Origin: Allorhizobium paknamense
GTDB taxonomy: Bacteria > Pseudomonadota > Alphaproteobacteria > Rhizobiales > Rhizobiaceae
Direction: 5' to 3'
DNA length: 50,561 nucleotides
Assembly (NCBI RefSeq): GCF_030815125.1
Contig: NZ_JAUSWH010000022.1
Coordinates: 1-50,561 of the forward strand
Below are positions 33,126 to 41,690 of this stretch, piece after piece. A program made the translations under genes and the position numbers. Each line of letters begins with the position of its first letter. Positions within the stretch are counted from its first letter, which is position 1. The notes under the pieces were generated by a model, which saw nothing but the letters and a program-made list of their open reading frames with translations, did no database searches and was not told the origin of the DNA.

Positions 33126-33493
33126 GCTGTTTCCTCTAGCTATGGCTCACGCTGTCTGCTGGCCTGCAACAGGCCGGGCCAAGTGTGATCGGTCAGTGAT
33201 ATGGGGTGGCAGGTCGGGGAGGGACTTTGTGCCGTCAGGTCCGGAGAGGGGTTTTCATTGCGCCAACCGTTCCATGGAAGCGCTCAGGCTTATCGCGGGC
33301 GATGCCATCAGCATCAGACATCGAGATCTCCTTGCATCTGCACGGGCGGCAGGCGCTTCTCTGAGAGAGCGGGCTTTTGCCGCAGTTGAAACATGATGAG
33401 CCGGAAGGCGTTCCCCTGGCCACACCACCCTGGCACAGGTGGCGTTGACCTGCCTTGAAGTGAACGCGAGGTCAAGCTTTTTTGCGGCAGCCC
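33126..33493. other. Gap with possible small ORF and hairpin terminator
   Basis: A 40-codon plus-strand frame from ATG 33275 to 33397 has an Ala/Arg-rich helical product (MEALRLIAGDAISIRHRDLL...). About 50 bases after it, TTGACCT (33449) pairs with AGGTCAA (near 33472) and a run of six T follows, like a plus-strand terminator. No ribosome site precedes the ATG. It may be a small protein, a small RNA, or neither. Confidence 0.25.
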
Positions 33494-33799
33494 TTATTCC
33501 TCGGGGCGATTTTCCTCGAAAGCGCGCTTCTGGTCCTCGGTAGCTTCCCGCTGGTAAAGCGCCTTCCACTCCTTATACGGCATGCCATAAATATGATGGC
33601 GTGCCTCATCCCGGACCATCTCGATGCTGGCTTCGTCTGCTGCGTCCTGATACCAGTTGGCCAGGCAGTTGCGGCAGAAGCCCGCCAGGTTCATCAGGTC
33701 GATGTTCTGCACATCGGTGCGTTCCCGCAAATGGGTGATCAACCGGCGGAAGGCTGCTGCTTCCAGTTCCGTCTGCTGCTGGCGCGTCAGTTCAGTCAT
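33494..33799 (-). CDS. DUF1244 protein
   Basis: 101 residues. The family motif is VQNIDLMNLAGFCRNCLANWY (Cys pair FCRNC) with EARHHIYGMPYKEWKALYQ after it. The protein is cytoplasmic with no known reaction; the conserved Cys and His residues suggest metal or nucleotide binding. The ATG overlaps the stop of the N-formylglutamate amidohydrolase gene by 4 bases (ATGA), so the two are translated together. Confidence 0.9.
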   Translation of the reverse strand: MTELTRQQQTELEAAAFRRLITHLRERTDVQNIDLMNLAGFCRNCLANWYQDAADEASIEMVRDEARHHIYGMPYKEWKALYQREATEDQKRAFEENRPEE

Positions 33800-34626
33800 G
33801 GTGTCCTCACGCTTGTTTCTTTCCGGTCTTGTCCTGTGCCGTCAGCACGGGAGATGAAGTGCCGCTCCATATGCAGGGCAGGATCTGCGTTCAAGGCCTC
33901 GAAAATCGGTGCGAGCCGTTCCACCCAGAGGTCAATGCCCGAGGCATCGCCAATCAGATCCTGGCGAACCTCCAGCAGGGCATGTGGTAGCCCCGCCATC
34001 ATGCAATGACGGTACATGGTATCGCCTTTCAGCGCGCCATCATAGGGTTCATTGTCGCCGATCAGAAGGTCGCCTAGCGAGCGAAGCGCCGTCAGAAGCG
34101 GAAGAACGGCCCGGTCATCGCTGTCCCACAGCACGGCGGCATGCCAGGGGCGGGGCACGCCCTTCCAGGCGGGCGTATAGGAATGCAGCGACAGCACCAG
34201 CGGCGCCTTGCCGCTCTTTGTGGCGGCATCTTGGATCGTCTCCGCCACGGCCTGATGATAGGGCCGGTGATAGGCCTCGATACGGTGCTGCCATTCCTCG
34301 GCGGTGATGGGGTGATTTCCCGGAATGATGGCGCCATCGGAAATGCGCATGATCAGCGTTGGGTCATCCTCGCCACGATTGGGGTCGATCAGCAGGCGGG
34401 AAAAGCGGCACAGCACAGCCGGAACCCGAAGCTTCGCCGCCAGTTTGCGGGTCAGCGGTTCGATGCCGATGTCATAGGCGATATGACGGTGAAAAGCACT
34501 TTCCGGCAGGCCAAGATCGCCATAGGCCGTTGGCAGCAGGTTCATGGCATGATCGGCCAGCAGCACCAGGCCACGTTCGGCCTCACCGGGCAGAATTTCG
34601 AAGGGGGGGAAATCGGTCATGGGCAT
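33796..34626 (-). CDS. N-formylglutamate amidohydrolase family protein
   Basis: 276 residues. Key motifs: LVLLADHAMNLLP near the N-terminus, HIAYDIG, SRLLIDPNRGEDDPTLI, LSLHSYTPAWKGVPRPWHAAVLWD and LLEVRQDLI, which fit the N-formylglutamate amidohydrolase (HutG-type zinc hydrolase) fold. The real substrate in this chromosomal setting is uncertain because no histidine-degradation genes are nearby. The start may be ATG 34626 or ATG 34620; neither has a clear ribosome site. It is an operon with the DUF1244 gene. Confidence 0.85.
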   Translation of the reverse strand: MPMTDFPPFEILPGEAERGLVLLADHAMNLLPTAYGDLGLPESAFHRHIAYDIGIEPLTRKLAAKLRVPAVLCRFSRLLIDPNRGEDDPTLIMRISDGAIIPGNHPITAEEWQHRIEAYHRPYHQAVAETIQDAATKSGKAPLVLSLHSYTPAWKGVPRPWHAAVLWDSDDRAVLPLLTALRSLGDLLIGDNEPYDGALKGDTMYRHCMMAGLPHALLEVRQDLIGDASGIDLWVERLAPIFEALNADPALHMERHFISRADGTGQDRKETSVRTP

Positions 34627-34852
34627 CGTGTTATATCAAGTCCTTGTTTCATCAGCGCTGTCTCTGCGGCGCTTTTACGACCCTGTCATGCGGATTTGTT
34701 ATGAGAGGAAAAATTGTATGCTTTTCTTTGCGGACAGCTGGTGGGGAAATGGAAATCCCTTGTTGATGAATTTATAGAGGATAACGTTGCGCGCATTTAC
34801 CCGGCGGTCACCTTTGTGCCAAACTCCGTCACGATGATTTGTTGTCACAATA

Positions 34853-34862
34853 TAATCGATTA
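34853..34862. promoter_or_regulatory. TAATCGATTA motif upstream of the DUF1036 gene
   Basis: The ten-base palindrome TAATCGATTA sits in the region between the divergent amidohydrolase and DUF1036 genes. It matches the core of the longer palindrome at 9456-9471. It may be a shared operator; the regulator is unknown. Confidence 0.35.
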
Positions 34863-34936
34863 GACTCGCGTTGACTTTCTCGGCCCATAGTCGCAAGAAG
34901 GCAGCACAGAAAAATGGAGTTCCGTCGGAAGCCGTG

Positions 34937-35410
34937 CCCATCTCCAACACACTCTCTTCCGTAGCAGGATCCGGCCTTTTGCCGCGCCTTTTCCTGTTTT
35001 CCAGCCTCGTGGTCGCGTCTTTTGCCTTCGCGGCTCCGGCGCGCGCCGAATTTCGCGTGTGCAACGGCACGCAAAACCTTGTGGGCGTGGCCATCGGCTA
35101 TCGCGCCCAGGAAGGCTGGATCAGCGAGGGCTGGTGGCAGGTGCCTGCCTCCACCTGCGCCACCCTGATCGAGGGGGAACTCCAGTCGCGCTACTATTAT
35201 CTTTATGCCGAGGATGCGGCCCGTGGTGGCCGCTGGACCGGAAACGTCAACATGTGCGTGGCGGAGAACGAGTTCAAGATCGTCGGTGTCGAGGATTGCT
35301 TCAAGCGCGGCTATCAGCAGATGGGATTCAAGGAATATGACACGGGCCGCCAGGGAAGCTGGATGGTTCAGTTGTCCGACACGCCAGGGACGCAGGAAGG
35401 CCAGAAGTGA
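34937..35410 (+). CDS. DUF1036 exported protein
   Basis: 157 residues if GTG 34937 is used; the frame also opens at a TTG at 34871, which has no ribosome site. The chosen start leaves a short n-region and a hydrophobic stretch (LFLFSSLVVASFAFA) with cleavage at ARA-E. The mature part is the DUF1036 core: FRVCNGTQNLVGVAIGYR, EGWWQVPASTC, YYYLYAED, MCVAENEFKIVGVEDC, with paired cysteines. It is periplasmic with no known activity. The stop overlaps the pyk start (TGATG), a linkage seen widely in Rhizobiales. Confidence 0.85.
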   Translation, partial: PISNTLSSVAGSGLLPRLFLFSSLVVASFAFAAPARAEFRVCNGTQNLVGVAIGYRAQEGWISEGWWQVPASTCATLIEGELQSRYYYLYAEDAARGGRWTGNVNMCVAENEFKIVGVEDCFKRGYQQMGFKEYDTGRQGSWMVQLSDTPGTQEGQK

Positions 35411-36849
35411 TGAAGCGCAACCGCAAAGTAAAGATCCTCGCAACGCTGGGCCCGGCCTCGCAGGAAGAAGCGATGATCCGCAAGCTGCATGAGGCAGGCG
35501 CCGATCTTTTCCGAATCAATATGAGCCATGCCAGCCACGATCTGATGCGCACGCTGGTGCAGCGTATCCGCAATGTCGAGGCTGCCTGTGGCCGCCCGAT
35601 CGGCATTCTGGCCGATCTTCAGGGTCCGAAACTCCGCGTCGGCAAGTTTGCCAATACGGTGGTGGAGCTGAAGCCGGGCCAGACCTTTACGCTGGACAAC
35701 AAGGATGAGCCGGGCGACGACACCCGCGTTTTCCTGCCGCATCCGGAAATTCTGGAAGCCGTCAAGCCGGGTGACCGTCTGCTGATCGATGACGGCAAGC
35801 TGCATCTGCGGGCCGAAAAGACCGATGGGAAAAGCATTGTCTGCACCGTGATCGCCGGCACCAAGATTTCCGACCGCAAGGGTGTCAGCCTGCCCGATAC
35901 GATTCTGGCCACCGGCGTGCTGACCGACAAGGACCGGGCCGATCTCGATGCCGTTCTCGCCGTGGGCGAGGTGGATTGGGTGGCGCTCTCCTTCATCCAG
36001 CGTCCGGAAGATCTGTCGGAAGTGCGCAAGATCGCCCGCGGTCGCGTCGGCCTGATGTCGAAGATCGAAAAGCCGCAGGCGATCGAACGGATCGATGAAA
36101 TCATCGAATTGTCGGATGCGCTGATGGTGGCGCGCGGTGACCTTGGCGTTGAAATGCCGCTGGAAGCCGTTCCTGGCCTGCAGAAGCAGTTGATCCGCGC
36201 CTGCCGCAAATCCGGCAAGCCGGTGGTCGTCGCCACCCAGATGCTGGAATCGATGATCTCCGCGCCCGTGCCAACCCGCGCCGAAGTATCTGACGTGGCA
36301 ACAGCCGTTTTCGAAGGTGCCGACGCCATCATGCTGTCGGCGGAATCGGCCTCGGGTCAGTATCCGGTCGAAGCTGTCTCCACCATGGCCTCGATTGCCC
36401 GCACCATCGAGCGTGAGCCGCATTATCCGGGCATCATCTATGCCCAGCGTCCGCAGCCGGAAGCCACTGGCGCCGATGCGATTTCGCTGGCTGCCCGCCA
36501 GATCGCAGAAACGCTCAAGCTCACCGCCATTGTCTGTTATACCTCTTCCGGCAATACCGGCCTGCGTGCCTCGCGTGAGCGCCCGGAAGTGCCGATCATC
36601 GCGCTGTCGCCGGTCATTCAGACGGCACGCCGCCTGTCGGTGGTCTGGGGCCTGCATTGCGTGGTCTCTGAAGAGCCGACCGATCTGGACGACATGGTCA
36701 ACCGCGCTTGCCGTATCGTCGTTTCGGAAGAATTCGGCAAGCCAGGTGATCGCGTGATCATTTCCGCAGGCGTGCCGCTCGGCACGCCCGGCGCGACCAA
36801 CATGCTGCGCATCGCCTATATTGGCCCGGACGGCCTGAGTGGCGTCTGA
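35410..36849 (+). CDS. pyk: Pyruvate kinase
   Basis: 479 residues from ATG 35410 after GGAAGG; a GTG just before it is less likely. Motifs: KILATLGPAS at the start, INMSHASH, ILADLQGPKLRVGKF (substrate/K+ region), the active-site stretch SKIEKPQAIERIDEIIELSDALMVARGDLGVE (Lys that aids catalysis, Asp/Glu metal ligands), and a C-terminal regulatory domain. It converts PEP and ADP to pyruvate and ATP. Co-transcribed with the DUF1036 gene. Confidence 0.97.
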   Translation: MKRNRKVKILATLGPASQEEAMIRKLHEAGADLFRINMSHASHDLMRTLVQRIRNVEAACGRPIGILADLQGPKLRVGKFANTVVELKPGQTFTLDNKDEPGDDTRVFLPHPEILEAVKPGDRLLIDDGKLHLRAEKTDGKSIVCTVIAGTKISDRKGVSLPDTILATGVLTDKDRADLDAVLAVGEVDWVALSFIQRPEDLSEVRKIARGRVGLMSKIEKPQAIERIDEIIELSDALMVARGDLGVEMPLEAVPGLQKQLIRACRKSGKPVVVATQMLESMISAPVPTRAEVSDVATAVFEGADAIMLSAESASGQYPVEAVSTMASIARTIEREPHYPGIIYAQRPQPEATGADAISLAARQIAETLKLTAIVCYTSSGNTGLRASRERPEVPIIALSPVIQTARRLSVVWGLHCVVSEEPTDLDDMVNRACRIVVSEEFGKPGDRVIISAGVPLGTPGATNMLRIAYIGPDGLSGV

Positions 36850-36897
36850 TCGAAGGCCCTGAGGGGGAGGGGTATCCTCCCTGCGAATTCAGTCAAG

Positions 36898-36928
36898 CGC
36901 TCCCACCGAATCGGTGGGGGCGTTTTTT
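36898..36928 (+). terminator. Rho-independent terminator of pyk
   Basis: CGCTCCCACCGA pairs with TCGGTGGGGGCG (one G-T pair) and is followed by six T. It starts 48 bases past the pyk stop. Confidence 0.9.
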
Positions 36929-37218
36929 GTTTGCAGCGGCTGAGACCGACCTGTGAAGAAAGCAATCGAGGCGTCGTGAGCAACGTCGGTGCTCTTCAAT
37001 TTACGGTGGTCTTTATTCCCGTGACTTTTATGAGATCCGGCCGCAGCTTTCTTGACTGAGAAAACCGTGTTTTTTGAATGCGTTGCAGCAAATTTCATTT
37101 CGCACATGCAGCGCAATCCACACCTCCTTGCGATGAAATCTTTCTTCCGGAAGCTTTTACCTCCGGCCTTGTCATTGTTTTGAAACAGATTTAGGCTTTC
37201 ATGGTCGATGACGTAACG

Positions 37219-37246
37219 AAAAAAGCCGCACAATGGCGGCTTTTTA
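37219..37246. terminator. Bidirectional terminator in the pyk to hydrolase gap
   Basis: A-rich sequence, AGCCGC, loop ACAATG, GCGGCT, then T-rich sequence: stem 6 bp extendable through A-T pairs. No annotated gene ends here, which is the reason to suspect the small RNA above. Confidence 0.75.
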
Positions 37247-37371
37247 TCATATTCGAATATGAAGAATATTATAATAACTAAAATATAATTACGTCGTTGA
37301 GAAAATTTCTTCTTCAAAAATTCCCTCGTTACTACGCTTAACTCAATACAAATTTTTGCTTGCATTGTCAA
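37219..37371 (-). ncRNA. Candidate small RNA with sigma-70-like promoter and terminator
   Basis: On the minus strand TTGACA (37371-37366) and TATTGA (37348-37343) are 17 bases apart, a good promoter. About 115 bases on, a hairpin AGCCGC/GCGGCT (37241-37224) with six T (37224-37219) forms a terminator. The piece between is AT-rich with no ribosome site worth noting and only a frame that would read through the terminator. This is the layout of an intergenic small RNA; there is no match to a known family that I can name. Confidence 0.4.
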
Positions 37372-37544
37372 TACTCAGCCAGCAAAAGTTGTCACCCTCT
37401 CCCTGCGTGGTTATGGAGGGCTTAACCCCCATTTACCCCGGTGCTTGTAAGGGTCAAAATCGCGGTTGAGCTTAAAATTCAGGGCAATTTAATGGTGCAG
37501 CAAATGCGCGCCTGTTCCGCAGTGACAATCATCCCAGGTTGTGT

Positions 37545-38516
37545 TCACTTGCTTTTCTCAGACTTCAGGGTGAGGCGCTCAAGGGCTCGTATGGCCCGTT
37601 TCCCCTCAATATAATCGGGTTTATGCCCTCTCCCCTCCAGCCAGATCAGCTCGGCATGTTCGATGTCCCGTTCCAGGCCACGTGCGTGAATTTCGGCCAA
37701 AACGATGGGGTCCTGTGTGCCAGAGAGGATGATGGTGGGGATTTTTATCTCGCGATAGCGCGGCGAAAACGCGGTAACATATTCGTGAAGGGAGGAAATG
37801 TCCTCCGCATTCCAGCGAAAGGTCTTTGGCCTGAGCACCAGCGCCGGTCCGGTGGTGGCCACATAGTCCGCCGGACGGTCGTCCGGAGCGAAGACGGCTT
37901 TCGTCGCTGCGTCGAGTTTCAGCCAGCCGGCAAGCGGCACGATGAGGTGGGCGAAGAGCCGCCCGAGGAATGGCCGTCTGGCGAGCCGGTAATGCCAGTC
38001 GACACCGCCCGGCCAGGGATGGGTTGCCGGTGCCAGAAAGAGCAGCCCCAGCGTCTTTTCGGGAAAGAGCACGGCAAAGCTGGCGGCGATGGCGCCGCCG
38101 AAAGAGTGGCCGACAATGAGTGCGCGATCCATGCCAAGGCGCTCCATGGCGCGCGCCAGACATCGCGCCTGGCCGTCCGGATAGGCGTTTTCCGGGCCGC
38201 CGCGATCGGAATAGCCATGCCCAGGCCTGTCGATGAACAGTAACTCTGCTCGACCCTCAAGATCTGTCCGAAATGCACCGGCCTGATCGCGCAGATTGCC
38301 GCTGGCGCCGTGAATGAAAACGATCGGGGGCAGGTCCGCCTTCGGGCCCGCTGGAATGTGCAGCACGTTCAGCCGCAGGTCTCCGAGGTCAAGCCGTTCG
38401 CCGATATTGGGAACGTCCCGCTCGACGCGGTGGGTGAACCAGCATGAAAACATCAGGAGCCCGAGCGCCAGCGCCCCGAGCATGCAGGTGAGGATCAGGA
38501 CAAGAGTGCCCGTCAC
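37545..38516 (-). CDS. Membrane-anchored alpha/beta hydrolase
   Basis: 323 residues. One N-terminal membrane helix (LVLILTCMLGALALGLLMFSCW) anchors the enzyme. The fold has the oxyanion loop FIHGASGNLRD, nucleophile elbow GHSFGG (Ser), acid in LSGTQDP (Asp) and base in GRGHKPDY (His): a complete catalytic triad. The substrate is unknown. It ends close to an AT-rich gap. The TPR gene ends 10 bases upstream, so the two genes form a transcription unit. Confidence 0.88.
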   Translation of the reverse strand: MTGTLVLILTCMLGALALGLLMFSCWFTHRVERDVPNIGERLDLGDLRLNVLHIPAGPKADLPPIVFIHGASGNLRDQAGAFRTDLEGRAELLFIDRPGHGYSDRGGPENAYPDGQARCLARAMERLGMDRALIVGHSFGGAIAASFAVLFPEKTLGLLFLAPATHPWPGGVDWHYRLARRPFLGRLFAHLIVPLAGWLKLDAATKAVFAPDDRPADYVATTGPALVLRPKTFRWNAEDISSLHEYVTAFSPRYREIKIPTIILSGTQDPIVLAEIHARGLERDIEHAELIWLEGRGHKPDYIEGKRAIRALERLTLKSEKSK

Positions 38517-38526
38517 TGGTTATGGC

Positions 38527-39123
38527 TCATGTTCTGCTGCCGGCCAGCTTTTCGGACAGAGTGGTGACAGCCTCCTGGGCATCGCGATCTGCCGGATAGA
38601 TGTCGAGATAGCGTTGCCAGGCCTCCAGCGCCTTGGCGTCACGGCCCGTTTCCGTCAGAATGGCCGCCAGCCCGGACAGTGCGGCGAAATGCCGAGGCTG
38701 CAATTGCAGGACATGATTAAGGTCGGATACGGCCTTGCGATAATCATTCATCGCATAATGCAGGGTGGCGCGCCTGTGCCAGGCTTCCGCGAAATCGGGC
38801 TCAAGAACGATGGCCTGATCCAGAAAATCCAGGGCGGCTGCGTTGTTCTTCTTCTTCAGCGCATCCGCGGCCCATTGCATCATCAGGTTGACGGTCGGGC
38901 TGCCCGAATCGCTCCATTCGATCAAAATCGCACCGCTGATCGCCTTGGCGGTCTCAGGCTGCCGTTCGCGCTTCAACTGCTCCAGCAAGTCGGCCACCGG
39001 TTTCGTGGCGAGACTTTGCGCATCGGGGTTTTCAAGCCGCTCCACCGTGTCCTTTTGCTCCTGCGCCATCAAAGCGGCAGGGGCCAACAACAACAGAGCC
39101 ATGGTCAAACGAAGAAAGCGCAT
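38527..39123 (-). CDS. Periplasmic TPR-repeat protein
   Basis: 198 residues from ATG 39123 (MRFLRLTMALLLL...); an ATG at 39144 would add seven residues before the signal peptide. Cleavage is expected near MAQ. Residues ~85-190 hold about three TPR motifs (AALDFLDQAIVLEPDFAEAWHRRATLHYAMNDY, AVSDLNHVLQLQPRHFAALSGLAAI, ALEAWQRYLDIYPADRDA). It probably serves as a scaffold in the periplasm, paired with the hydrolase encoded next. Confidence 0.85.
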   Translation of the reverse strand: MRFLRLTMALLLLAPAALMAQEQKDTVERLENPDAQSLATKPVADLLEQLKRERQPETAKAISGAILIEWSDSGSPTVNLMMQWAADALKKKNNAAALDFLDQAIVLEPDFAEAWHRRATLHYAMNDYRKAVSDLNHVLQLQPRHFAALSGLAAILTETGRDAKALEAWQRYLDIYPADRDAQEAVTTLSEKLAGSRT

Positions 39124-39245
39124 GGCGATAACTCTATCGCGCATGCGCTTTCTTTCAAACTGAATTTTGCACGTCTACTGCTGTTGGCCATCAAGATCTG
39201 TTGAGGCCATATTCCCGCCGCGCCTATGGGCAGCGGGCAGCAATA

Positions 39246-39371
39246 TCAGCCCTGGCGGGCCTTGAAGCGCGGGTTCTGCTTGTTGATGATGTAAACGCGG
39301 CCCTTGCGGCGAACCAGACGGTTGTCGCGGTGACGAGCCTTCAGCGCTTTCAGCGAGTTCTTGATCTTCAT
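39246..39371 (-). CDS. rpmJ: 50S ribosomal protein L36, type B
   Basis: 41 residues, from ATG at 39371 to TGA at 39246. The sequence MKIKNSLKALKARHRDNRLV then RRKGRVYIINKQNPRFKARQG is that of the longer, cysteine-free L36 (YkgO type). The absence of the zinc-binding Cys/His set means it does not need zinc. It is a small, strongly basic protein of the large ribosomal subunit, single gene. Confidence 0.95.
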   Translation of the reverse strand: MKIKNSLKALKARHRDNRLVRRKGRVYIINKQNPRFKARQG

Positions 39372-39428
39372 TTTACGGTCCGCATGGTTGCCAGGGAATC
39401 CATCGATTCCACCGGTATCTCTGACATT

Positions 39429-39452
39429 GAAAAGCGCGCCGCGGGGCGCGCC
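39429..39452 (-). terminator. Hairpin in the rpmJ leader / purK tail
   Basis: GCGCGCC (39434-39440) and GGCGCGC (39445-39451) form a perfect stem; on the minus strand TTTTC follows. It lies downstream of purK and also inside the predicted rpmJ leader, so it could end purEK transcripts or attenuate rpmJ. Confidence 0.5.
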
Positions 39453-39469
39453 GTTTCAGGGTTGGTGGC

Positions 39470-39498
39470 TCATAGCCCGTGACCTGCCCAAATGTCAA
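39470..39498 (-). promoter_or_regulatory. rpmJ: Likely promoter of rpmJ
   Basis: On the minus strand TTGACA (39498-39493) and CTATGA (39475-39470) are 17 bases apart, close to the rhizobial sigma-70 pattern. Transcription would start about 90 bases upstream of the rpmJ ATG. Confidence 0.5.
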
Positions 39499-39535
39499 CC
39501 GGCACGGCGGTTTTTCCGCCATTTTCCGGTGTCTT

Positions 39536-40594
39536 TCACCTTTTCAGGAGCTCCGTGACATGGCCCATCTTACGGCCAGGGCGCGCTTCAGCCTTGCCGT
39601 AGAGATGCACCAGCACATTGTCCTTGGTGAGCCAGGCGGGCAGCGCATCCACATCCGCGCCGATCAGATTGGTCATGATACAATCGGAATGGCGGGCGGT
39701 TGCCCCCAGCGGCAGGCCAGCCACGGCGCGGATATGCTGTTCGAACTGCGAGATCACACAGGCCGCCTCCGTCCAGTGACCGGAATTGTGCACGCGTGGC
39801 GCCATTTCATTGGCGACCAGCGCGCCATCCGCCATCAGGAAGAATTCAATCCCGACCACGCCGACATAGTTGAGGCCCGTCAGCAGCTTGCGGGCGGCGG
39901 CGCGGGCAGCCTCCGCCGTTTCCGTGGTGATGCGGGCGGGCAGCGTCGAAGTGTGCAGAATGCCGTCGCGATGGACGTTCTCCGCCGGATCGTAGCAGGC
40001 AATTTCGCCGCTCTCGCTGCGCGCCGCGATGACGGAGATTTCCCGCTCAAAGGGGATGAACCCCTCAAGGATCAGGGGCACGCTGCCCAGCGCCGCAAAG
40101 CCGCCTTCTGCGCTCTCACCCTTGCGGTAAACCCGCTGGCCCTTGCCGTCATAGCCAAAGCGCCGGGTTTTCAGCACGCCTTCGCCGCCGAAATCGGCAA
40201 GCGCTGCCTCCAGCCCGGCCTGATCGTCCACCGCCCGAAAGGGCGCGGTGGTGATGCCGTTGTCGTTGAGGAACTGCTTTTCCGTCAGCCGGTCCTGTGA
40301 AACGTCCAGCGCGCGCGGCGGCGGAAACACGGCAACGCTGCGGCTGAGAGTGAGCGCGGCATCCACCGGTACGTTTTCGAATTCATACGTCACGACATCG
40401 CACAGGCTTGCGAGTTCCGCCAGCGCCTGGGCATCGTCATAGGCGGCCTTGAGATGCGTATTGGCCACCTGCGCGGCAGGACAATCGGCCTGCGGCTCCA
40501 GAATGATCGTCTTCAAGCCGAGACGGGCGGCGGCCATGGCGAGCATGCGGCCCAATTGTCCGCCGCCAATGATCCCGATGGTTTTTGCAGTCAT
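39536..40594 (-). CDS. purK: 5-(carboxyamino)imidazole ribonucleotide synthase
   Basis: 352 residues from ATG 40594; a GTG at 40609 overlapping the purE stop is possible. The N-terminus IGIIGGGQLGRMLAMAA is the PurK signature; YEFENVP, the ATP-grasp core RFGYDGKGQRVY, and ALVANEMAPRVHNSGHWT follow. It carboxylates AIR at the expense of ATP in purine synthesis. It forms an operon with purE just upstream. Confidence 0.96.
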   Translation of the reverse strand: MTAKTIGIIGGGQLGRMLAMAAARLGLKTIILEPQADCPAAQVANTHLKAAYDDAQALAELASLCDVVTYEFENVPVDAALTLSRSVAVFPPPRALDVSQDRLTEKQFLNDNGITTAPFRAVDDQAGLEAALADFGGEGVLKTRRFGYDGKGQRVYRKGESAEGGFAALGSVPLILEGFIPFEREISVIAARSESGEIACYDPAENVHRDGILHTSTLPARITTETAEAARAAARKLLTGLNYVGVVGIEFFLMADGALVANEMAPRVHNSGHWTEAACVISQFEQHIRAVAGLPLGATARHSDCIMTNLIGADVDALPAWLTKDNVLVHLYGKAEARPGRKMGHVTELLKR

Positions 40595-40605
40595 GGTCTC
40601 GTCAA

Positions 40606-41103
40606 TCACATATCGTCGGTGGGATAGTCTGCCACGGCAGCGGCCTGGCTGGAGATCCAGTCGTCCAGCCGGTCTGCCAGATCTTCGTCATGGATGGCAA
40701 GAACCCGGGCCGCGAGAAGGGCGGCATTCACAGCCCCCGCACGCCCGATGGCGAGCGTGCCGACGGGAATGCCGGCCGGCATCTGCACGATGGAATAGAG
40801 GCTGTCGAGGCCGGACATGCTCTTGGATTGCACCGGCACGCCGAAAACCGGAAGCGGGCAGAGCGATGCGACCATGCCCGGCAGATGCGCTGCCCCGCCT
40901 GCGCCAGCAATGATCACCTGAAAGCCTTCGTCCCGCGCGCCCTTGGCAAAGGCATACATGCGGTCCGGCGTGCGGTGGGCGGAAACGATGCGCGCTTCGT
41001 AGCTCACGCCGAGCGCGTCCAGCGTATCGGCGGCATTCTTCATGGTTTCCCAGTCGGACTGGCTTCCCATGATGATGGCGACGGGCGGTCTTTCGTCTTG
41101 CAT
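40606..41103 (-). CDS. purE: N5-carboxyaminoimidazole ribonucleotide mutase
   Basis: 165 residues, class I PurE size. MGSQSDWETM binds the substrate phosphate, SAHRTPDRM carries the conserved His, and AGAGGAAHLPGMVAS follows. It moves the carboxyl group from N5 to C4, next step after PurK. Stop overlaps or nearly touches purK; the DUF465 gene ends 17 bases upstream of its start. Confidence 0.96.
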   Translation of the reverse strand: MQDERPPVAIIMGSQSDWETMKNAADTLDALGVSYEARIVSAHRTPDRMYAFAKGARDEGFQVIIAGAGGAAHLPGMVASLCPLPVFGVPVQSKSMSGLDSLYSIVQMPAGIPVGTLAIGRAGAVNAALLAARVLAIHDEDLADRLDDWISSQAAAVADYPTDDM

Positions 41104-41119
41104 GGGCAGCCTCTCCTCC

Positions 41120-41323
41120 TCAGGCGATAATATCGGGAATGACCTGGTCTTCCAGCTTGGAAATCATGTCCTTGAGCGCCAGCTTCTTCTTTTTCATGCG
41201 CTGGATGCGCAAGGCCTCGCATCCGACCTGAACCATGGCATTGATGGCTGCATCGTAATCTTCGTGCTCCTGGCGAAGGCGTGCGAGCTGCAGCCTGATC
41301 TCCGCCTGATCCTGATCCGCCAT
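41120..41323 (-). CDS. DUF465 (YdcH-like) small protein
   Basis: 67 residues from ATG 41323, preceded by GGGGGAA. IRLQLARLRQEHEDYDAAINAM then RIQRMKKKKLALKDMISKLEDQ is the DUF465 helical hairpin. It is small, charged and cytoplasmic with no known role. A longer frame to 41503 would add non-helical sequence and is not supported. It probably belongs to the purE-purK transcript. Confidence 0.85.
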   Translation of the reverse strand: MADQDQAEIRLQLARLRQEHEDYDAAINAMVQVGCEALRIQRMKKKKLALKDMISKLEDQVIPDIIA

Positions 41324-41690
41324 ATACCTGTTCCCCCTGTTTATGACTGTCGGTGTTTTCATCCGATGCAGCGTGGAATCGCGCAAGCTCCTATCACCAA
41401 ACAGCGATAACGGGAAGTAAGGCAAGCGGGCAATTTGCACCCGGGTCTGTTCGTTCTTGCCTCCGGCGAATATCGGCGTGTGGAGATCGCTCCTTGCTCG
41501 CAAGATTTGTATCGCTTTGGGTCAGATAGGCTGTCCTATCGTCATTCACTTTTCATGAAAGCCGCCAAATTGCCGCAGACAAACCGCCTTTTCGCCTTAG
41601 ACAATCCTGTCTCTTCGTGTCACACTTCTGTTGCAAACCGCAAAGCTCCAGCAATGGACGCTGGAGGTAGACAAGGAAGGACAGAATCAA
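41324..41690. other. Intergenic region between two divergent DUF465 genes
   Basis: No gene seen. Divergent promoters for the two DUF465 genes are expected. CTCCAGC (41646) pairs with GCTGGAG (41660-41666), a perfect 7-bp hairpin 25 bases before the second DUF465 start, close enough to affect its translation. Confidence 0.4.

Noticed and set aside
33255..33569. 104-codon minus-strand frame between DUF2312 and DUF1244 genes
   Set aside because: Arg/Ala-rich product typical of a non-coding GC-rich frame; it overlaps the DUF1244 end.
34871..34936. TTG start for the DUF1036 protein
   Set aside because: No ribosome site; the extra residues would come before the signal peptide. The choice of GTG 34937 is still not certain.
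36889..37371. 160-codon minus-strand open frame after pyk
   Set aside because: It reads through two terminator hairpins (37219-37246 and that of pyk), starts at a weak TTG and shows no domain.
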